From Candidatus Obscuribacterales bacterium (GTDB lineage Bacteria; Cyanobacteriota; Vampirovibrionia; Obscuribacterales; Obscuribacteraceae): a stretch of 64,000 nt of DNA. Location: the NCBI GenBank assembly GCA_019747875.1, contig JAIEQI010000188.1:1-64000 (forward strand). Direction: 5' to 3'. The notes under the pieces were generated by a model that ran no database searches, was not told where the DNA came from, and saw only the letters and a list, made by a program, of their open reading frames with translations. Both the position numbers and the translations under genes were made by a program. This document shows positions 54,538-62,706 of this stretch, piece after piece (positions within the stretch are counted from its first letter, which is position 1; each line of letters begins with the position of its first letter).

Positions 54538-54684
54538 ATGAGCCTCAGCGACTGTGATGTAGTTGCGACCATATTACAGCATGCTCGCAAAGATATAATG
54601 GATGAAGATGCCTGGAACTTCACCAAAGTCGCGAAAGTTCGCGCAATCATGATGGGGTGCAAGATGCTTGAAAATAATTCTTGA
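54538..54684 (+). CDS. Possible 48-residue protein
   Basis: A short frame from ATG 54538 gives MSLSDCDVVATILQHARKD and WNFTKVAKVRAIMMGCKML, a plausible helical peptide. It diverges from chorismate mutase with only 5 bases between the starts, so its promoter would lie inside the other gene. No ribosome binding site is seen. Coding is possible but weakly supported. Confidence 0.3.
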   Translation: MSLSDCDVVATILQHARKDIMDEDAWNFTKVAKVRAIMMGCKMLENNS

Positions 54685-55105
54685 ACGAGAATCTGAGTGT
54701 TCGCACAAGACCTTCCAAAATGATTTCGATCGCAATATGACTGTTGAATCCGAAAAGCTTTGGAAACAGAATCAACTGATCGCTTAGCCCACGAACCTTC
54801 ATTTGAAGCTTCATCGAAGCAATCAGCGGCGATAATAAGAAAGTCCTATTTGAATCAAGTCGCGATGCAGATAGCCAAGTTCACTACTTCAAAAACTAAC
54901 AATCAAATACTCAGACCAACTGCCGAATTTCATCAGAGCTGGATTGGCCAACAGAAATGCCTTTAGCATCCGCCAAACTCGTCCTACAATTGATATGGAA
55001 CTTGTCGTTCAGATCGATGTCAACTAACTAAGTGCTTGGAGTTTCGCCGCGGGCAATTGCCCCTCTCAACTCCTTTCCTAGAGTAGAAAACGAGGAATGC
55101 ATACG
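54685..55105. other. Intergenic interval with a palindrome before uspA
   Basis: A 68-residue frame at 54760 has no ribosome binding site and no likeness to known proteins, so I do not call it. A perfect 12-base palindrome, gggcaattgccc, sits at 55051-55062, 43 bases before the UspA start, and could be an operator. Otherwise nothing is recognised. Confidence 0.4.
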
Positions 55106-55582
55106 ATGAACTCCATGGAGAACAGCGAAATGAAAGTCATGCTAGCACTTGATGATTCCCATCACTCAGCAACAGCGCTCGACAATGTGATGAACCGTCC
55201 ATGGCCGACTGGCACCGAGTTCCTCATTCTTACTGTTGTTGAGCCTTTTCACCCGGATTATGCCGGTTGGGACTCTGCCGCTGTCGGTGACGCCGTGCAA
55301 TACGGACAAACTCTCGAAGCGCACGCTCGAGAATACGCAACGCGCTCAGCAAAACAGCTTTCCGACAAGTTCGGTATGGACAAGGTCCAAGCAGAAACGA
55401 AGGAAGGCAGGATAAAGGAGACGATTATCCAGACCGCCATCGACTGGCATGCTGACCTGATCATTATGGGATCGCACGGTCGTTCAGGTATTGAGAAATT
55501 CCTGCTGGGGAGCGTGTCGCAGGCTGTTGTGGCCCATGCGCCATGCTCTGTGGAAATAGTCAAGAAACGCCGTGAACAGTAG
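55106..55582 (+). CDS. Universal stress protein UspA, single domain
   Basis: From ATG 55106, with GAGGA 6-7 bases upstream, it has 158 residues; ATG 55097 is too close to that site. The fold pattern runs from EMKVMLALDDSHHSATAL to the nucleotide loop MGSHGRSGIEKFLLGSVSQA. That fits G-2x-G-9x-G(S/T), so ATP binding is expected. The end CSVEIVKKR is typical. Its role in stress or energy limitation is general family knowledge. It is unlinked to the tandem UspA at 9358. Confidence 0.92.
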   Translation: MNSMENSEMKVMLALDDSHHSATALDNVMNRPWPTGTEFLILTVVEPFHPDYAGWDSAAVGDAVQYGQTLEAHAREYATRSAKQLSDKFGMDKVQAETKEGRIKETIIQTAIDWHADLIIMGSHGRSGIEKFLLGSVSQAVVAHAPCSVEIVKKRREQ

Positions 55583-55627
55583 TTCCGCGGCGCCTCAAAG
55601 TTTTGTTAGCATTTGGCTACAACAGGC

Positions 55628-55756
55628 TTACTCGTCGAACTGGTCAGCCTTGTTAGCATCATAAAACACGGCTTTAGCTCCCAAGCCAAGCAGTGCCACT
55701 ACCCAAATACCCATCAAGAATACGAGCCAGTAGGGGCTTCCCACAGTTTCGGACAT
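55628..55756 (-). CDS. 42-residue single-pass membrane protein
   Basis: ATG 55756 is preceded by GGGAG 6 bases upstream. The protein starts MSETVGSPYW, has one helix (LVFLMGIWVVALLGLGAKAVF) and ends YDANKADQFDE. The size, the single helix and the charged end resemble small subunits of membrane complexes, for example oxidase accessory peptides, but no match is clear. It converges with uspA (stop 45 bases away) and diverges from the gene at 55940. It was found by reading the gap, not from a long frame. Confidence 0.65.
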   Translation of the reverse strand: MSETVGSPYWLVFLMGIWVVALLGLGAKAVFYDANKADQFDE

Positions 55757-55939
55757 ATTCACTCCCAATTGCCGATAGCAACCAATACATTATAGGGTTC
55801 TTCCACGATTGAAAAGATGTCAATCAGGCGAAATGTAAGCAATGAGTGCCTGATCCTCACCTTGGGCTCAGGTAAATTACGCATTTTACTGGGTGAAACT
55901 GCACATTCACACATTTTTGTTTCTTGGCAATCCATAATA

Positions 55940-57451
55940 ATGAACGACGAACACACCAGGTCAATTCCGGATTCACTTCGAATCCGCTTGTCCAATTTTA
56001 CTAATGGAACGCAAATGGCAGAGGATACCGAAAAGGGCGAGCCTACTCGAAAAGAGTCAGGTGAAAGCTCCAGCAGTGCATCATCAGAAACACAAACTCG
56101 AGCTGAAGAACATTTTCGCGACGAGGTTCGCGGTGACAGCAAAGCTGCGACCGCAAGTCCATATACTCGCGAATCAGAACGCAGTCAAAATGAGAATCGA
56201 GCGGAGAAGTCAGCAAATCTAGTAAAAGACAAAGTTTTGCCAGAGCTTTCCATAGATGATCACAAGGGAGATGTCCAAGCTAAACCCGAGAACCCCGCAC
56301 ATGGCGAGAAGTCAAAATTACTGACAGAGTCGCTTTTGCCGAAAAGTGAAAGCGCGGCTGCTCTGAATCCGGGGGATCAAGATCTAGACAGGGTCGCCGA
56401 CCACATCGAAAAGCACAAAGAAGACGTCGACTACAAGAAGATGTGGGACAAAGATACTCGATTGATGGCGATTGGTGATTTTAGTGACCATGGTCTGGGA
56501 AAAGCGTCGAAAGAAGAGTTTATCAAGTCCATCACTCAGATGAAGGACATGAAGCCACCAGTCAAGCATGTTGGCTTCGAATTTTTGCCCGAGAAGTTAG
56601 ACACCAAGGATGGTGGCGACTTCTTGAAGCTTCGAAGCGAGGCTAAGGATGGCGGAAAAGATCCCAGTTCCGATGAGAAGATAAAGGAACAAAGAGAAAA
56701 ACTGGTGGACTATCTTGCCAAAGGTCTTGGTAGCAAGGAGTCAGCCGACAGATACGTCAAAATGATGGAAGCAGCGCAAGATGCTGGTGCTAAGGTTGTC
56801 GGATTAGAGCCGTCGTGGTCGCAAGAGCAATTTGCTTCCGCAAAAGAGGCAACGGAAAAATTACGCGAAGAGAATCCGGAACTACTGAAAAAGTTCGCAG
56901 AATCAGACAAGTCTTCGCAAGATGAGAGTAGCAAGGAACTAAGCGATCATCTTAAAGAAAAATACGGTGACGAACGCGCCAAGGAGATGATGGACGCACT
57001 CAAATACCTCAAAGAAACGGGATATGATTTCAAAACACTCCTCTCAGACTCTTCCAAGAAATTTGAGGATTTGACTGACACCTGGCGCTCCAAGGTTTGG
57101 GCTGCGCAAATAGATAAAGCACTGAAGGATGACCCATCATCACGCATGGTCGTCTTCGGAGGCGGTGGTCACTTCGGTCATGACGGCAAGGGGCTTGGAA
57201 AAGCTTCGACGGTCATGGATGAATTACCTCAATACAAAAGTGTTGTTGTAGCCCTAAGTGGCGGAGACAATCCCACAAGCCCTCCAGAAGGCTATCCCCG
57301 AGATCGGTTTGAAACGGATCAAAAAGAAGATCCAAACATTGCTTCCAAAGCTGCTAAGAAAGTTGGTTTAGAGCGAGAGAGGTTTATGTTCAGGTATCGT
57401 CCACAAGGACCTCGCCTGGCCGATTGGATCGTCCACACTCCTCGAAGATGA
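55940..57451 (+). CDS. Possible Tiki/ChaN-like protein with a disordered start
   Basis: From ATG 55940 it has 503 residues; ATG 56015 is an alternative, and neither has a strong ribosome binding site. The first ~150 residues are charged, Ser/Glu/Lys-rich and disordered. The remainder shows a pattern like ChaN/Tiki (EreA-type) folds. It opens with TRLMAIGDFSDHGLGKASKE and KHVGFEFLPEKLD, has a helical middle with AQDAGAKVVGLEPSW, and closes with SRMVVFGGGGHFGHDGKG. The conserved His and Glu positions (DH, FEF, GGHFGH) suggest a metal or heme site. The likeness is weak and function unknown. Confidence 0.6.
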   Translation: MNDEHTRSIPDSLRIRLSNFTNGTQMAEDTEKGEPTRKESGESSSSASSETQTRAEEHFRDEVRGDSKAATASPYTRESERSQNENRAEKSANLVKDKVLPELSIDDHKGDVQAKPENPAHGEKSKLLTESLLPKSESAAALNPGDQDLDRVADHIEKHKEDVDYKKMWDKDTRLMAIGDFSDHGLGKASKEEFIKSITQMKDMKPPVKHVGFEFLPEKLDTKDGGDFLKLRSEAKDGGKDPSSDEKIKEQREKLVDYLAKGLGSKESADRYVKMMEAAQDAGAKVVGLEPSWSQEQFASAKEATEKLREENPELLKKFAESDKSSQDESSKELSDHLKEKYGDERAKEMMDALKYLKETGYDFKTLLSDSSKKFEDLTDTWRSKVWAAQIDKALKDDPSSRMVVFGGGGHFGHDGKGLGKASTVMDELPQYKSVVVALSGGDNPTSPPEGYPRDRFETDQKEDPNIASKAAKKVGLERERFMFRYRPQGPRLADWIVHTPRR

Positions 57452-57469
57452 ACCTGGAATTTTTGACCT

Positions 57470-58441
57470 CTATTCAGTGTAATTGCGCAGATCAATCTTG
57501 AAGACGCAATGTTTCTTGAGTTGGAACAGGGCTTCTGGAAAGAAGGGATCGAAGGTTGTTCTGTGAACCGCGTCTAGCGCTCTGCGATCCTCTTTCTTAC
57601 TTCCACTCGATTCGACCACTGCAGCAGAGAGCAAGCTGCCATCATTAGCGATGTCGATAAGAAGTACTACTCTGACTGGTTTTGTAGTAGGCGCGTCCCA
57701 TTCCTGGGAGAGCTTAATTAGCATTTGCTTCCTGTATGGTGCGACGTTAATCAGGACTTGTTGAGGAGTACTAGGGGCGACCTTTTCAGGAATTGGACTG
57801 CTGGGCGCGAGAACATCATCACCGCCGCCATCTTGCTCACCGTCTCGACCGTCGCTGTTTCCGGCTCCCTCTTCCTCCTGTCCGGCGCCACCGAATTCAA
57901 TACCACGAGCAGCAGCAGCATCAACCCTTTCATTTATCTGCTGACCTGTAGGCGAACTAGCAAGCAACTGCTCATTCTTTATTGGGCGTGGCTGCATAGA
58001 TGGAATATCTAATGGTTGCGAGATTAGGGGATTGGAAACCCTGGACGTATTTAGAGCAATTTTCTCTACATTCTGAGCAGAGGTATCATCCTTCAAAATT
58101 GGAGCTGCCTCATTTTTTGAACCTTGTCGCGCTCCAGTAAGTCCCCCCGTCTCCTGCTCCTTACCTGGAAGTAGGGTGACAGGTTTTGGGACAGGTATGA
58201 CGTGTTTCAGTTCAGCTGGCGCGATCATGAACTCAAAGGCGTATTCACTAGTGACGACGCGTTTGGGTGCACGGGCTCGTTCAAATTCATCGATTTTGGC
58301 AAATGCAATTGACATAACCACGTGGAACACAGTCACTAGCACCACACAGCTCTGCAAGCGGCTCTGGCGACTTATCGCATCTGGATGACTGTGATCAAAC
58401 CAACGATCGGAAAGACGAACAACATCTTTGGTGGTAAACAT
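57470..58441 (-). CDS. TonB-like protein
   Basis: From ATG 58441 it has 323 residues; TTG 58456 is a weaker start. One membrane helix (SCVVLVTVFHVVMSIAFA) lies near 30-48. A long Pro/Gly/Glu-rich periplasmic linker follows. The C-terminal TonB_C-like domain comes last (PVRVVLLIDIANDGSLLSAA, ESSGSKKEDRRALDAV, FDPFFPEALFQLKKHCVFKI). TonB passes energy from ExbB/ExbD to outer-membrane transporters, but none of these is in the window. It may instead belong to another energised complex. It converges with the gene at 55940 (18 bases apart). Confidence 0.8.
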   Translation of the reverse strand: MFTTKDVVRLSDRWFDHSHPDAISRQSRLQSCVVLVTVFHVVMSIAFAKIDEFERARAPKRVVTSEYAFEFMIAPAELKHVIPVPKPVTLLPGKEQETGGLTGARQGSKNEAAPILKDDTSAQNVEKIALNTSRVSNPLISQPLDIPSMQPRPIKNEQLLASSPTGQQINERVDAAAARGIEFGGAGQEEEGAGNSDGRDGEQDGGGDDVLAPSSPIPEKVAPSTPQQVLINVAPYRKQMLIKLSQEWDAPTTKPVRVVLLIDIANDGSLLSAAVVESSGSKKEDRRALDAVHRTTFDPFFPEALFQLKKHCVFKIDLRNYTE

Positions 58442-58456
58442 AAAAGTGCCCCGCAA

Positions 58457-58825
58457 TTATCTGCAAATCCCGCCAGCCGCCAAACTATTCTGCATACGGA
58501 TTGAAGCCGGCCGGAGATGCCGGCGATCCAGAAGACCACCTTGAAAATCTGACCAGGAGAAAAGTGCTGGACGCAAGCAGGCCGTCGCGCCGAAGCTCGC
58601 GTGACGAACTGAGTGGAGTCAATTAGAGCACGGCGAGCGCGCTCCTCAAGCTTGCGTCCAGTAGGTAGTCTCTGTGTGCAGGAAACTAATATCTAAGTTT
58701 CCATACCTGCGTGGTAGCCGGTATAGGATTTACCCTAAGCCAATTATCAGAAAATGTTCATAAAGCACGGACGCTAAGAGGAATGCCGGTTGGCTGGCTT
58801 TCCGCTTTCACATGAGGTGCTGCTT
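58457..58825. other. Intergenic interval with a structured-RNA candidate
   Basis: No gene is called. The centre (58567-58661) is a candidate structured RNA described separately. A GC palindrome, gccggc/gccggc, lies near 58507-58525. The remainder includes the upstream regions of the TonB-like gene and the downstream end of the 86-residue gene at 58826. Confidence 0.5.
58567..58661 (+). ncRNA. Candidate structured RNA closed by a perfect 12-bp stem
   Basis: Arms ctggacgcaagc (58567-58578) and gcttgcgtccag (58650-58661) are exact complements enclosing 71 bases. Inside, gctcgc (58595) can pair with gcgagc (58633), or gccgt with acggc, giving alternative inner stems. The region is noncoding in all frames. 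A long closing stem with an open centre recalls 6S RNA, but I see no diagnostic motif. The strand is arbitrary, because the stem forms on either. Confidence 0.4.
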
Positions 58826-59086
58826 TTACGCCTCGCGCTCCTCGTCGTCAGACTCACCGCGCACCAAAGATGGTTCCACAAGCTGAGTGCGAATATCAGA
58901 GAATGAATATCCCAATGTCCAGAACAAAGCGGACAGCATACCTCGCACCGAGTGGGCTCGTGACTTAGCCATCTGCAAAGCTTTTGTGTCGAGAGAATCC
59001 ATTGCCCGAATCAGCTCAGAGCGATCGTCACCTTCAAGTTCAAGAAGTTCAACCACTTTGGCTTTAATTTCACTGTCGCTTCTCAT
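58826..59086 (-). CDS. Hypothetical 86-residue protein
   Basis: A small, highly charged, helical protein (SEIKAKVVELLELEGDDRSE, AKSRAHSVRGMLSALFWTLG). A mild hydrophobic stretch near 50-60 is too short for a membrane helix. The ATG 59086 has weak AGGG upstream. The plus-strand frame that covers the same bases is a shadow. No family is recognised. Confidence 0.55.
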   Translation of the reverse strand: MRSDSEIKAKVVELLELEGDDRSELIRAMDSLDTKALQMAKSRAHSVRGMLSALFWTLGYSFSDIRTQLVEPSLVRGESDDEEREA

Positions 59087-59507
59087 TTTGAACCCTCTAA
59101 GCTTCGCAGACCATCCTACCCAAGAATCCTACCCAGCTCTTGGTCGTCTGAAGCTGATCTCGATTGGTAGAAAAACGACAGAATTTCTACCAGCCTGGCG
59201 CCCGGTAGAAAAACGGCAGAATTTCTACTACCCAGAACTTTTCAAGTACTGCGCGTACAGGAGATCGCTCCACCTGACAAGGCGCGCCTTGGCACTTGGA
59301 AAGTGGCGAATATACGCAAAATGGCTAGAAAAACGCCCCAATTCATGGATGTCAGTTGCTTATAAACTTCCTATGCTTCTGCTGAAATCCTATGAAGCAT
59401 TGCTTGGCAAGCGTTTGCGGCGACTTAACAAGCAGCTTAGACCTGAAAAGTAGCCCGCTTTCCTATGCTATAAAAGTGATGCTTGATTTCTGGAAGGAGT
59501 ACGAGGA
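59087..59507. other. Intergenic interval with a repeated hairpin
   Basis: Two copies of one hairpin lie at 59166-59228 (listed separately). Downstream, a plus-strand open stretch to 59453 reads like the tail of a basic protein (KWRIYAKWLEKRPNSW, LLLKSYEALLGKRLRRLN). It has no start of its own once the shadow of the 58826 gene is removed, so it may be the relic of a lost gene. The last 50 bases contain the promoter region and ribosome binding site (GGAAGGAG) of the gene at 59508. Confidence 0.4.
59166..59228. repeat. Direct repeat of a 25-26 base hairpin
   Basis: The word ggtagaaaaacgacagaatt plus tctacc occurs at 59166-59191, and again with one change at 59204-59228. Each copy folds on itself through ggtagaaa and tttctacc (the second copy lacks the final pair). 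The copies are separated by 12 bases. Function is unknown; RNA or protein binding are both possible. Confidence 0.7.
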
Positions 59508-61043
59508 ATGAAAGTTGCAAACGTGACGATGCCCCTACTGGCAACGATACTGCTAAGCGGAAATGCAGTTGCCCTGGCAGGAGCCTCATCTGCACTCGAT
59601 CCCTATGCATACATCCAGGCGCCCACCAGAGCCCAACGCGAGGCAGAGGCGGCCAAGAAGAATAAAAAGAATAAGGCAAAGGTCAAAAAGGTTGCTGCTG
59701 CAGTCGATCCAGAGCCCAGAGGCAGAAGCATAGAAACGGTGCCAGCATCAGTCGTCATTAACGAGCGCCCACGCCCAGTTAAAAAGGTTGAGCCGGTAGC
59801 AGCAGCCGCCAAACCTGAAGCACCGAAACCACAAACAGCTTTGAAAACACAGGACGAAGGTCCTCAGGCGTCCGAAGGTTTTCTCGACGGCATAAAGATG
59901 AGCACCCGCGCGCTCGGCACCGGCATGATGAACGGCACAAAATCAGTAGGTTCAGGCTTCGCTAAGATCGGCACAGGCTTCAAAGCGGCTGGGTCCAAGA
60001 TGAAAGAAAGCACAGTCGCGGTCGGTGGAAAAGTAACCGAAGGCTTCAAAAACACTGGCGAAAAGGTCAAAGAAAGCGGCTCCGGAATGGGCGATAAGAT
60101 CGCTGGTGCCAGCGGAAAAGTTTGGGACGGAGCACAATCAGCAGGCGGTGCCTTGATGGCATTTCCGAAGATGATTGGACATGGCGTTCAAAAAACGGCT
60201 AGCAAAGTCGGCGATAGTGGCGACGGCGCCAAGAAATTAGTGATGGCTCCGGTAGCAGGCATGGCTGCTCTCGGACATGGATTGGGCAAACTCAACCCAT
60301 TTGGCGGAGACAAGGATGATGCACCGAAGGCGGTGGCACAGAAAGACACTGCGGTAAAGTCGGATGCGTCCAAAGAAAACAAAGATGCCAAAATAGCTGC
60401 TAAAGCTCCAGTTCCATCCAAGATTCTAGAACTGGAGAAGAAAGATGCAGAAGCGATGAAGGCTGAAGCAAAAAACAGTCAGGATTTGAAACCAGGAATT
60501 GATACTTCTGCTGAGAAGGATCTCGATGCTGCGGCGCAATCCGTTGTAGCGGAAGAGAAGAAAGGCGCAGCTCAGAATGCAGCAACAGCGAGTGCAGCAG
60601 CACAAAATGGTGGTGGTTTCAAATTCGGAATCGGGATGGGTTCAGCCAAGAAATTGGCTTCAGCTCCAATGGCTGGCATGAGCAAAATGGGTAAAGGATT
60701 TGGCAAACTGAATCCATTCCATAAGGATGAAAAGCAAGCAGCACCGCAAGCAACAGCGTCCAAGCTCCCAGCTGCAAAACCGGTTCAAAGCCTGGTTCCA
60801 GAAAGCAAAAAAGAAGTACCCCAGCCCGACGCTACAGCAGCTGAAACCACTGCCGAAGCAAAGCCTTCTGAAACAGAAAGCACAACTGCAGCAGCGAGCA
60901 AAGCTATCATTCCACCTCCGAACGCTGAAGAAGCGGCAGCAGGCGAAATCGGTGGACGACTCCAGCCGGCAGACAACAATGAGACGGGCACTTGGTCAGC
61001 CCCGGAAAGCACAGCCGCGACTCCGGATGCGATCCCCCACTAA
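59508..61043 (+). CDS. Exported Ala/Lys-rich protein with amphipathic-repeat region (LEA-like)
   Basis: The 511-residue protein has a signal peptide (LLATILLSGNAVALAG) and a strong ribosome binding site (GGAAGGAG). After a Lys/Ala/Pro-rich linker, residues 120-235 carry Gly/Lys/Ser repeats of about 11 residues (GFKAAGSKMKESTVAVGGK, GFKNTGEKVKESGSGMGDK). These resemble LEA or perilipin amphipathic helices. Two related blocks, LGHGLGKLNPFGGDKDD and MGKGFGKLNPFHKDEK, repeat later, followed by an Ala/Glu/Thr-rich tail. It is probably a surface or periplasmic protein that protects or coats membranes. That is inference. Confidence 0.72.
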   Translation: MKVANVTMPLLATILLSGNAVALAGASSALDPYAYIQAPTRAQREAEAAKKNKKNKAKVKKVAAAVDPEPRGRSIETVPASVVINERPRPVKKVEPVAAAAKPEAPKPQTALKTQDEGPQASEGFLDGIKMSTRALGTGMMNGTKSVGSGFAKIGTGFKAAGSKMKESTVAVGGKVTEGFKNTGEKVKESGSGMGDKIAGASGKVWDGAQSAGGALMAFPKMIGHGVQKTASKVGDSGDGAKKLVMAPVAGMAALGHGLGKLNPFGGDKDDAPKAVAQKDTAVKSDASKENKDAKIAAKAPVPSKILELEKKDAEAMKAEAKNSQDLKPGIDTSAEKDLDAAAQSVVAEEKKGAAQNAATASAAAQNGGGFKFGIGMGSAKKLASAPMAGMSKMGKGFGKLNPFHKDEKQAAPQATASKLPAAKPVQSLVPESKKEVPQPDATAAETTAEAKPSETESTTAAASKAIIPPPNAEEAAAGEIGGRLQPADNNETGTWSAPESTAATPDAIPH

Positions 61044-61063
61044 GAGACGGCCAGGCTAAAGTG

Positions 61064-61094
61064 AAAAGCGGAGCGTTAAACGTTCCGCTTTTTT
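61064..61094 (+). terminator. Rho-independent terminator after the LEA-like gene
   Basis: Arms aaaagcggagcg and cgttccgctttt form a 12-pair stem (one G-U) with a 5-base loop, ending in TTTTTT, 21 bases after the stop. The A/T flanks make it usable on both strands, so it may also end the minus-strand gene at 61102. Confidence 0.88.
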
Positions 61095-61101
61095 GTTTGA
61101 A

Positions 61102-61452
61102 TTACCAAAATACACAGCGGTCAAAGGGATCCTCAATAGTAACTTGGTCAGTTAAATGAACGCTTCCCATGCCACTGCTGCTTGATTTGCCCCAATAAAA
61201 ATTCAACTCCGGGATTTCGCCATCCTCATACTTAAACTTAGCTGTGAGGTTGCCGTTGTATTTTTCAGATTTCATATCTTTCCCATCAAGCTCGTAAGCA
61301 ACAATTCGTTTTTTATCGCATGGCAGGGTCCACCACTCCTTGTACAAGGCTTGGTAAGCGTCAGCTTTCTCGACAGCTCTCTCAGCAGAGATAACCTTGT
61401 CCGCCAAACTAAGTAGGTCATCTGCCTTATCTTCTGCATTCCACTCGAGCAT
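61102..61452 (-). CDS. Small hypothetical protein, paralog of the gene at 41922
   Basis: From ATG 61452, with AGGGGG 7 bases upstream, it has 116 residues. A helical start (ADKVISAERAVEKADAYQAL) is followed by YKEWWTLPCDKKR and a beta-rich end (LTAKFKYEDGEIPELNFYWG). The same EW-x4-C motif and order occur in the protein at 41922-42284. There is no signal peptide. Function unknown; probably a small family of this lineage. Confidence 0.65.
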   Translation of the reverse strand: MLEWNAEDKADDLLSLADKVISAERAVEKADAYQALYKEWWTLPCDKKRIVAYELDGKDMKSEKYNGNLTAKFKYEDGEIPELNFYWGKSSSSGMGSVHLTDQVTIEDPFDRCVFW

Positions 61453-61619
61453 CACCGTCCCCCTCTCTCGATCCACGAATGCAGCTTAATCTAGCAAGGC
61501 TAACTCTGTCTTCTCCGCAAGTTCACTGCAAGTTAACAGGCTACAATCGCCCGACAAAAGCCGATTGAAAGCCAGATATTTGTGCTGATCGCAACCGGCC
61601 GGTGTGTGCGCATTTAAAA

Positions 61620-61654
61620 GCGCAAAATGGGCGGAGCCGAAAGACCCCGCCCAT
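61620..61654 (-). terminator. Rho-independent terminator after speD
   Basis: On the minus strand the stem atgggcgg / ccgcccat encloses about 12 bases, followed by TTTTGCGC and TTTT. It lies 18 bases downstream of the speD stop. Confidence 0.85.
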
Positions 61655-61672
61655 AGCGTTTCGTAGCTTCGC

Positions 61673-62098
61673 TTAGTTCGCTGCGGCTAGGCGCAGGCGC
61701 TCATGCTCAACAATTTGAGCGGCACGCGGGGCGCTGCGAGGAAACTCGCGACCACGCATGAGGAGCTGCTTTTCAATGCGCTCAGGCTTGAACTTTTCTT
61801 GGAAGAAGGCAATTGCTGCGTCAACATCGAAATCTTTGCAAGAAAAGATATCGAGGGTAACAAAGCCCTTCTCTGCGAATGTATGTATGGAGATATGAGA
61901 TTCCGCGATGAGCACAATCCCGCTAACTCCCCAATCGTCCGGCACCGTGCCAGAGTATCTGAAAACGTATGGCGGCATGATTTTGGTCATTTCGAGCTGG
62001 TTCGGATATTCATCCAGGACTTCACTGACCTTTGTGAGATCACCTAGCAGTTCGGTTGGGCAGCCATAGGCTTCGAGAATAAGATGTGGTCCAAACAT
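61673..62098 (-). CDS. speD: S-adenosylmethionine decarboxylase proenzyme
   Basis: SpeD decarboxylates AdoMet to supply aminopropyl groups for spermidine. The 141-residue proenzyme has the cleavage region LIAESHISIHTFAEKGFVTL. The Ser after Glu becomes the pyruvoyl group by self-cleavage. DIFSCKDFDVDAA with the catalytic Cys follows. The length fits the bacterial class 1B group. AAAGGA precedes ATG 62098. A terminator follows. No speE is next to it. Confidence 0.94.
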   Translation of the reverse strand: MFGPHLILEAYGCPTELLGDLTKVSEVLDEYPNQLEMTKIMPPYVFRYSGTVPDDWGVSGIVLIAESHISIHTFAEKGFVTLDIFSCKDFDVDAAIAFFQEKFKPERIEKQLLMRGREFPRSAPRAAQIVEHERLRLAAAN

Positions 62099-62706
62099 GT
62101 TCCTTTCCCCCTGTCAAAACCTGCTCTACAGCAGAATTTGTGGATTACGTAAAAGAGAGGGGTACACGAAACGCTTACCTTTATGTCCCAGTTTTGGACT
62201 TGGTGCCTTTCTGAGAAGTTGGGCGTTGTTGTGTCTCCGCGATATACCTCCGTAAGGTAAATTTTGTACAAGCACAGTATTTTACAAAAAAATGACTGCA
62301 ATGAAAGCAAATGACGGTGAAAGATCACAATTGTTTCGGGAGCCCCTCACAGCAACAAGAACGGCTTGTGAAGGCATTCTTCACGAGATTTCGCCCACTT
62401 GCAATCTTTGAGGAAACCTTAAATTTGCAAGATTGCGGTCTAAGGTTGTCTGCGAATGAGCCCAAAGTGAATTCCATGAACTTACAAACCAAACTTGAGC
62501 TAGGCCACTGTCCCCGCAAAACTATTTTGGCCCAGGCACGCACCATGACGAAATTGTAGGGGCGACCGGAAACTGGCAAAGAATTCAACAGCTAACGAGA
62601 AACACACGACTTAACCTATGACCCAAAAAGAACCCAGGGAAGACCCGTTTTAGTTGCTTATGCAGAATAGTCTTGTTGCATCGAAACACCACTGGGGGAA
62701 ACGGGC
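62099..62706. other. Long noncoding interval upstream of speD
   Basis: No gene is supported in 608 bases. Two overlapping frames at about 62311-62588 on opposite strands lack ribosome binding sites and look random. The word gtaggggcga (near 62558) is shared with the palindrome at 34413. The speD leader may hold regulatory sequence, but no known riboswitch is recognised. GGGGGAAACGGG just before 62707 serves the next gene. Confidence 0.4.

Noticed and set aside
54760-54966. 68-residue plus-strand frame
   Set aside because: No ribosome binding site, no likeness to known proteins and random-looking composition.
58567-58690. Resemblance to a GEMM-type cyclic-di-GMP riboswitch (ggacgcaagc and gtaggtag words)
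   Set aside because: The acgcaagc word is tied up in the perfect 12-bp stem, the order and loops do not fit the GEMM fold, and no gene starts just downstream.
58887-59453. Plus-strand 188-residue frame
   Set aside because: Its first third is antisense to the 58826 gene, it crosses the repeated hairpins and has no ribosome binding site. Its tail may be a gene relic, but not a supported gene.
62311-62588. Overlapping frames on both strands upstream of the 62707 gene
   Set aside because: No ribosome binding site on either strand, no hydrophobic or domain pattern; length is within chance at this GC.
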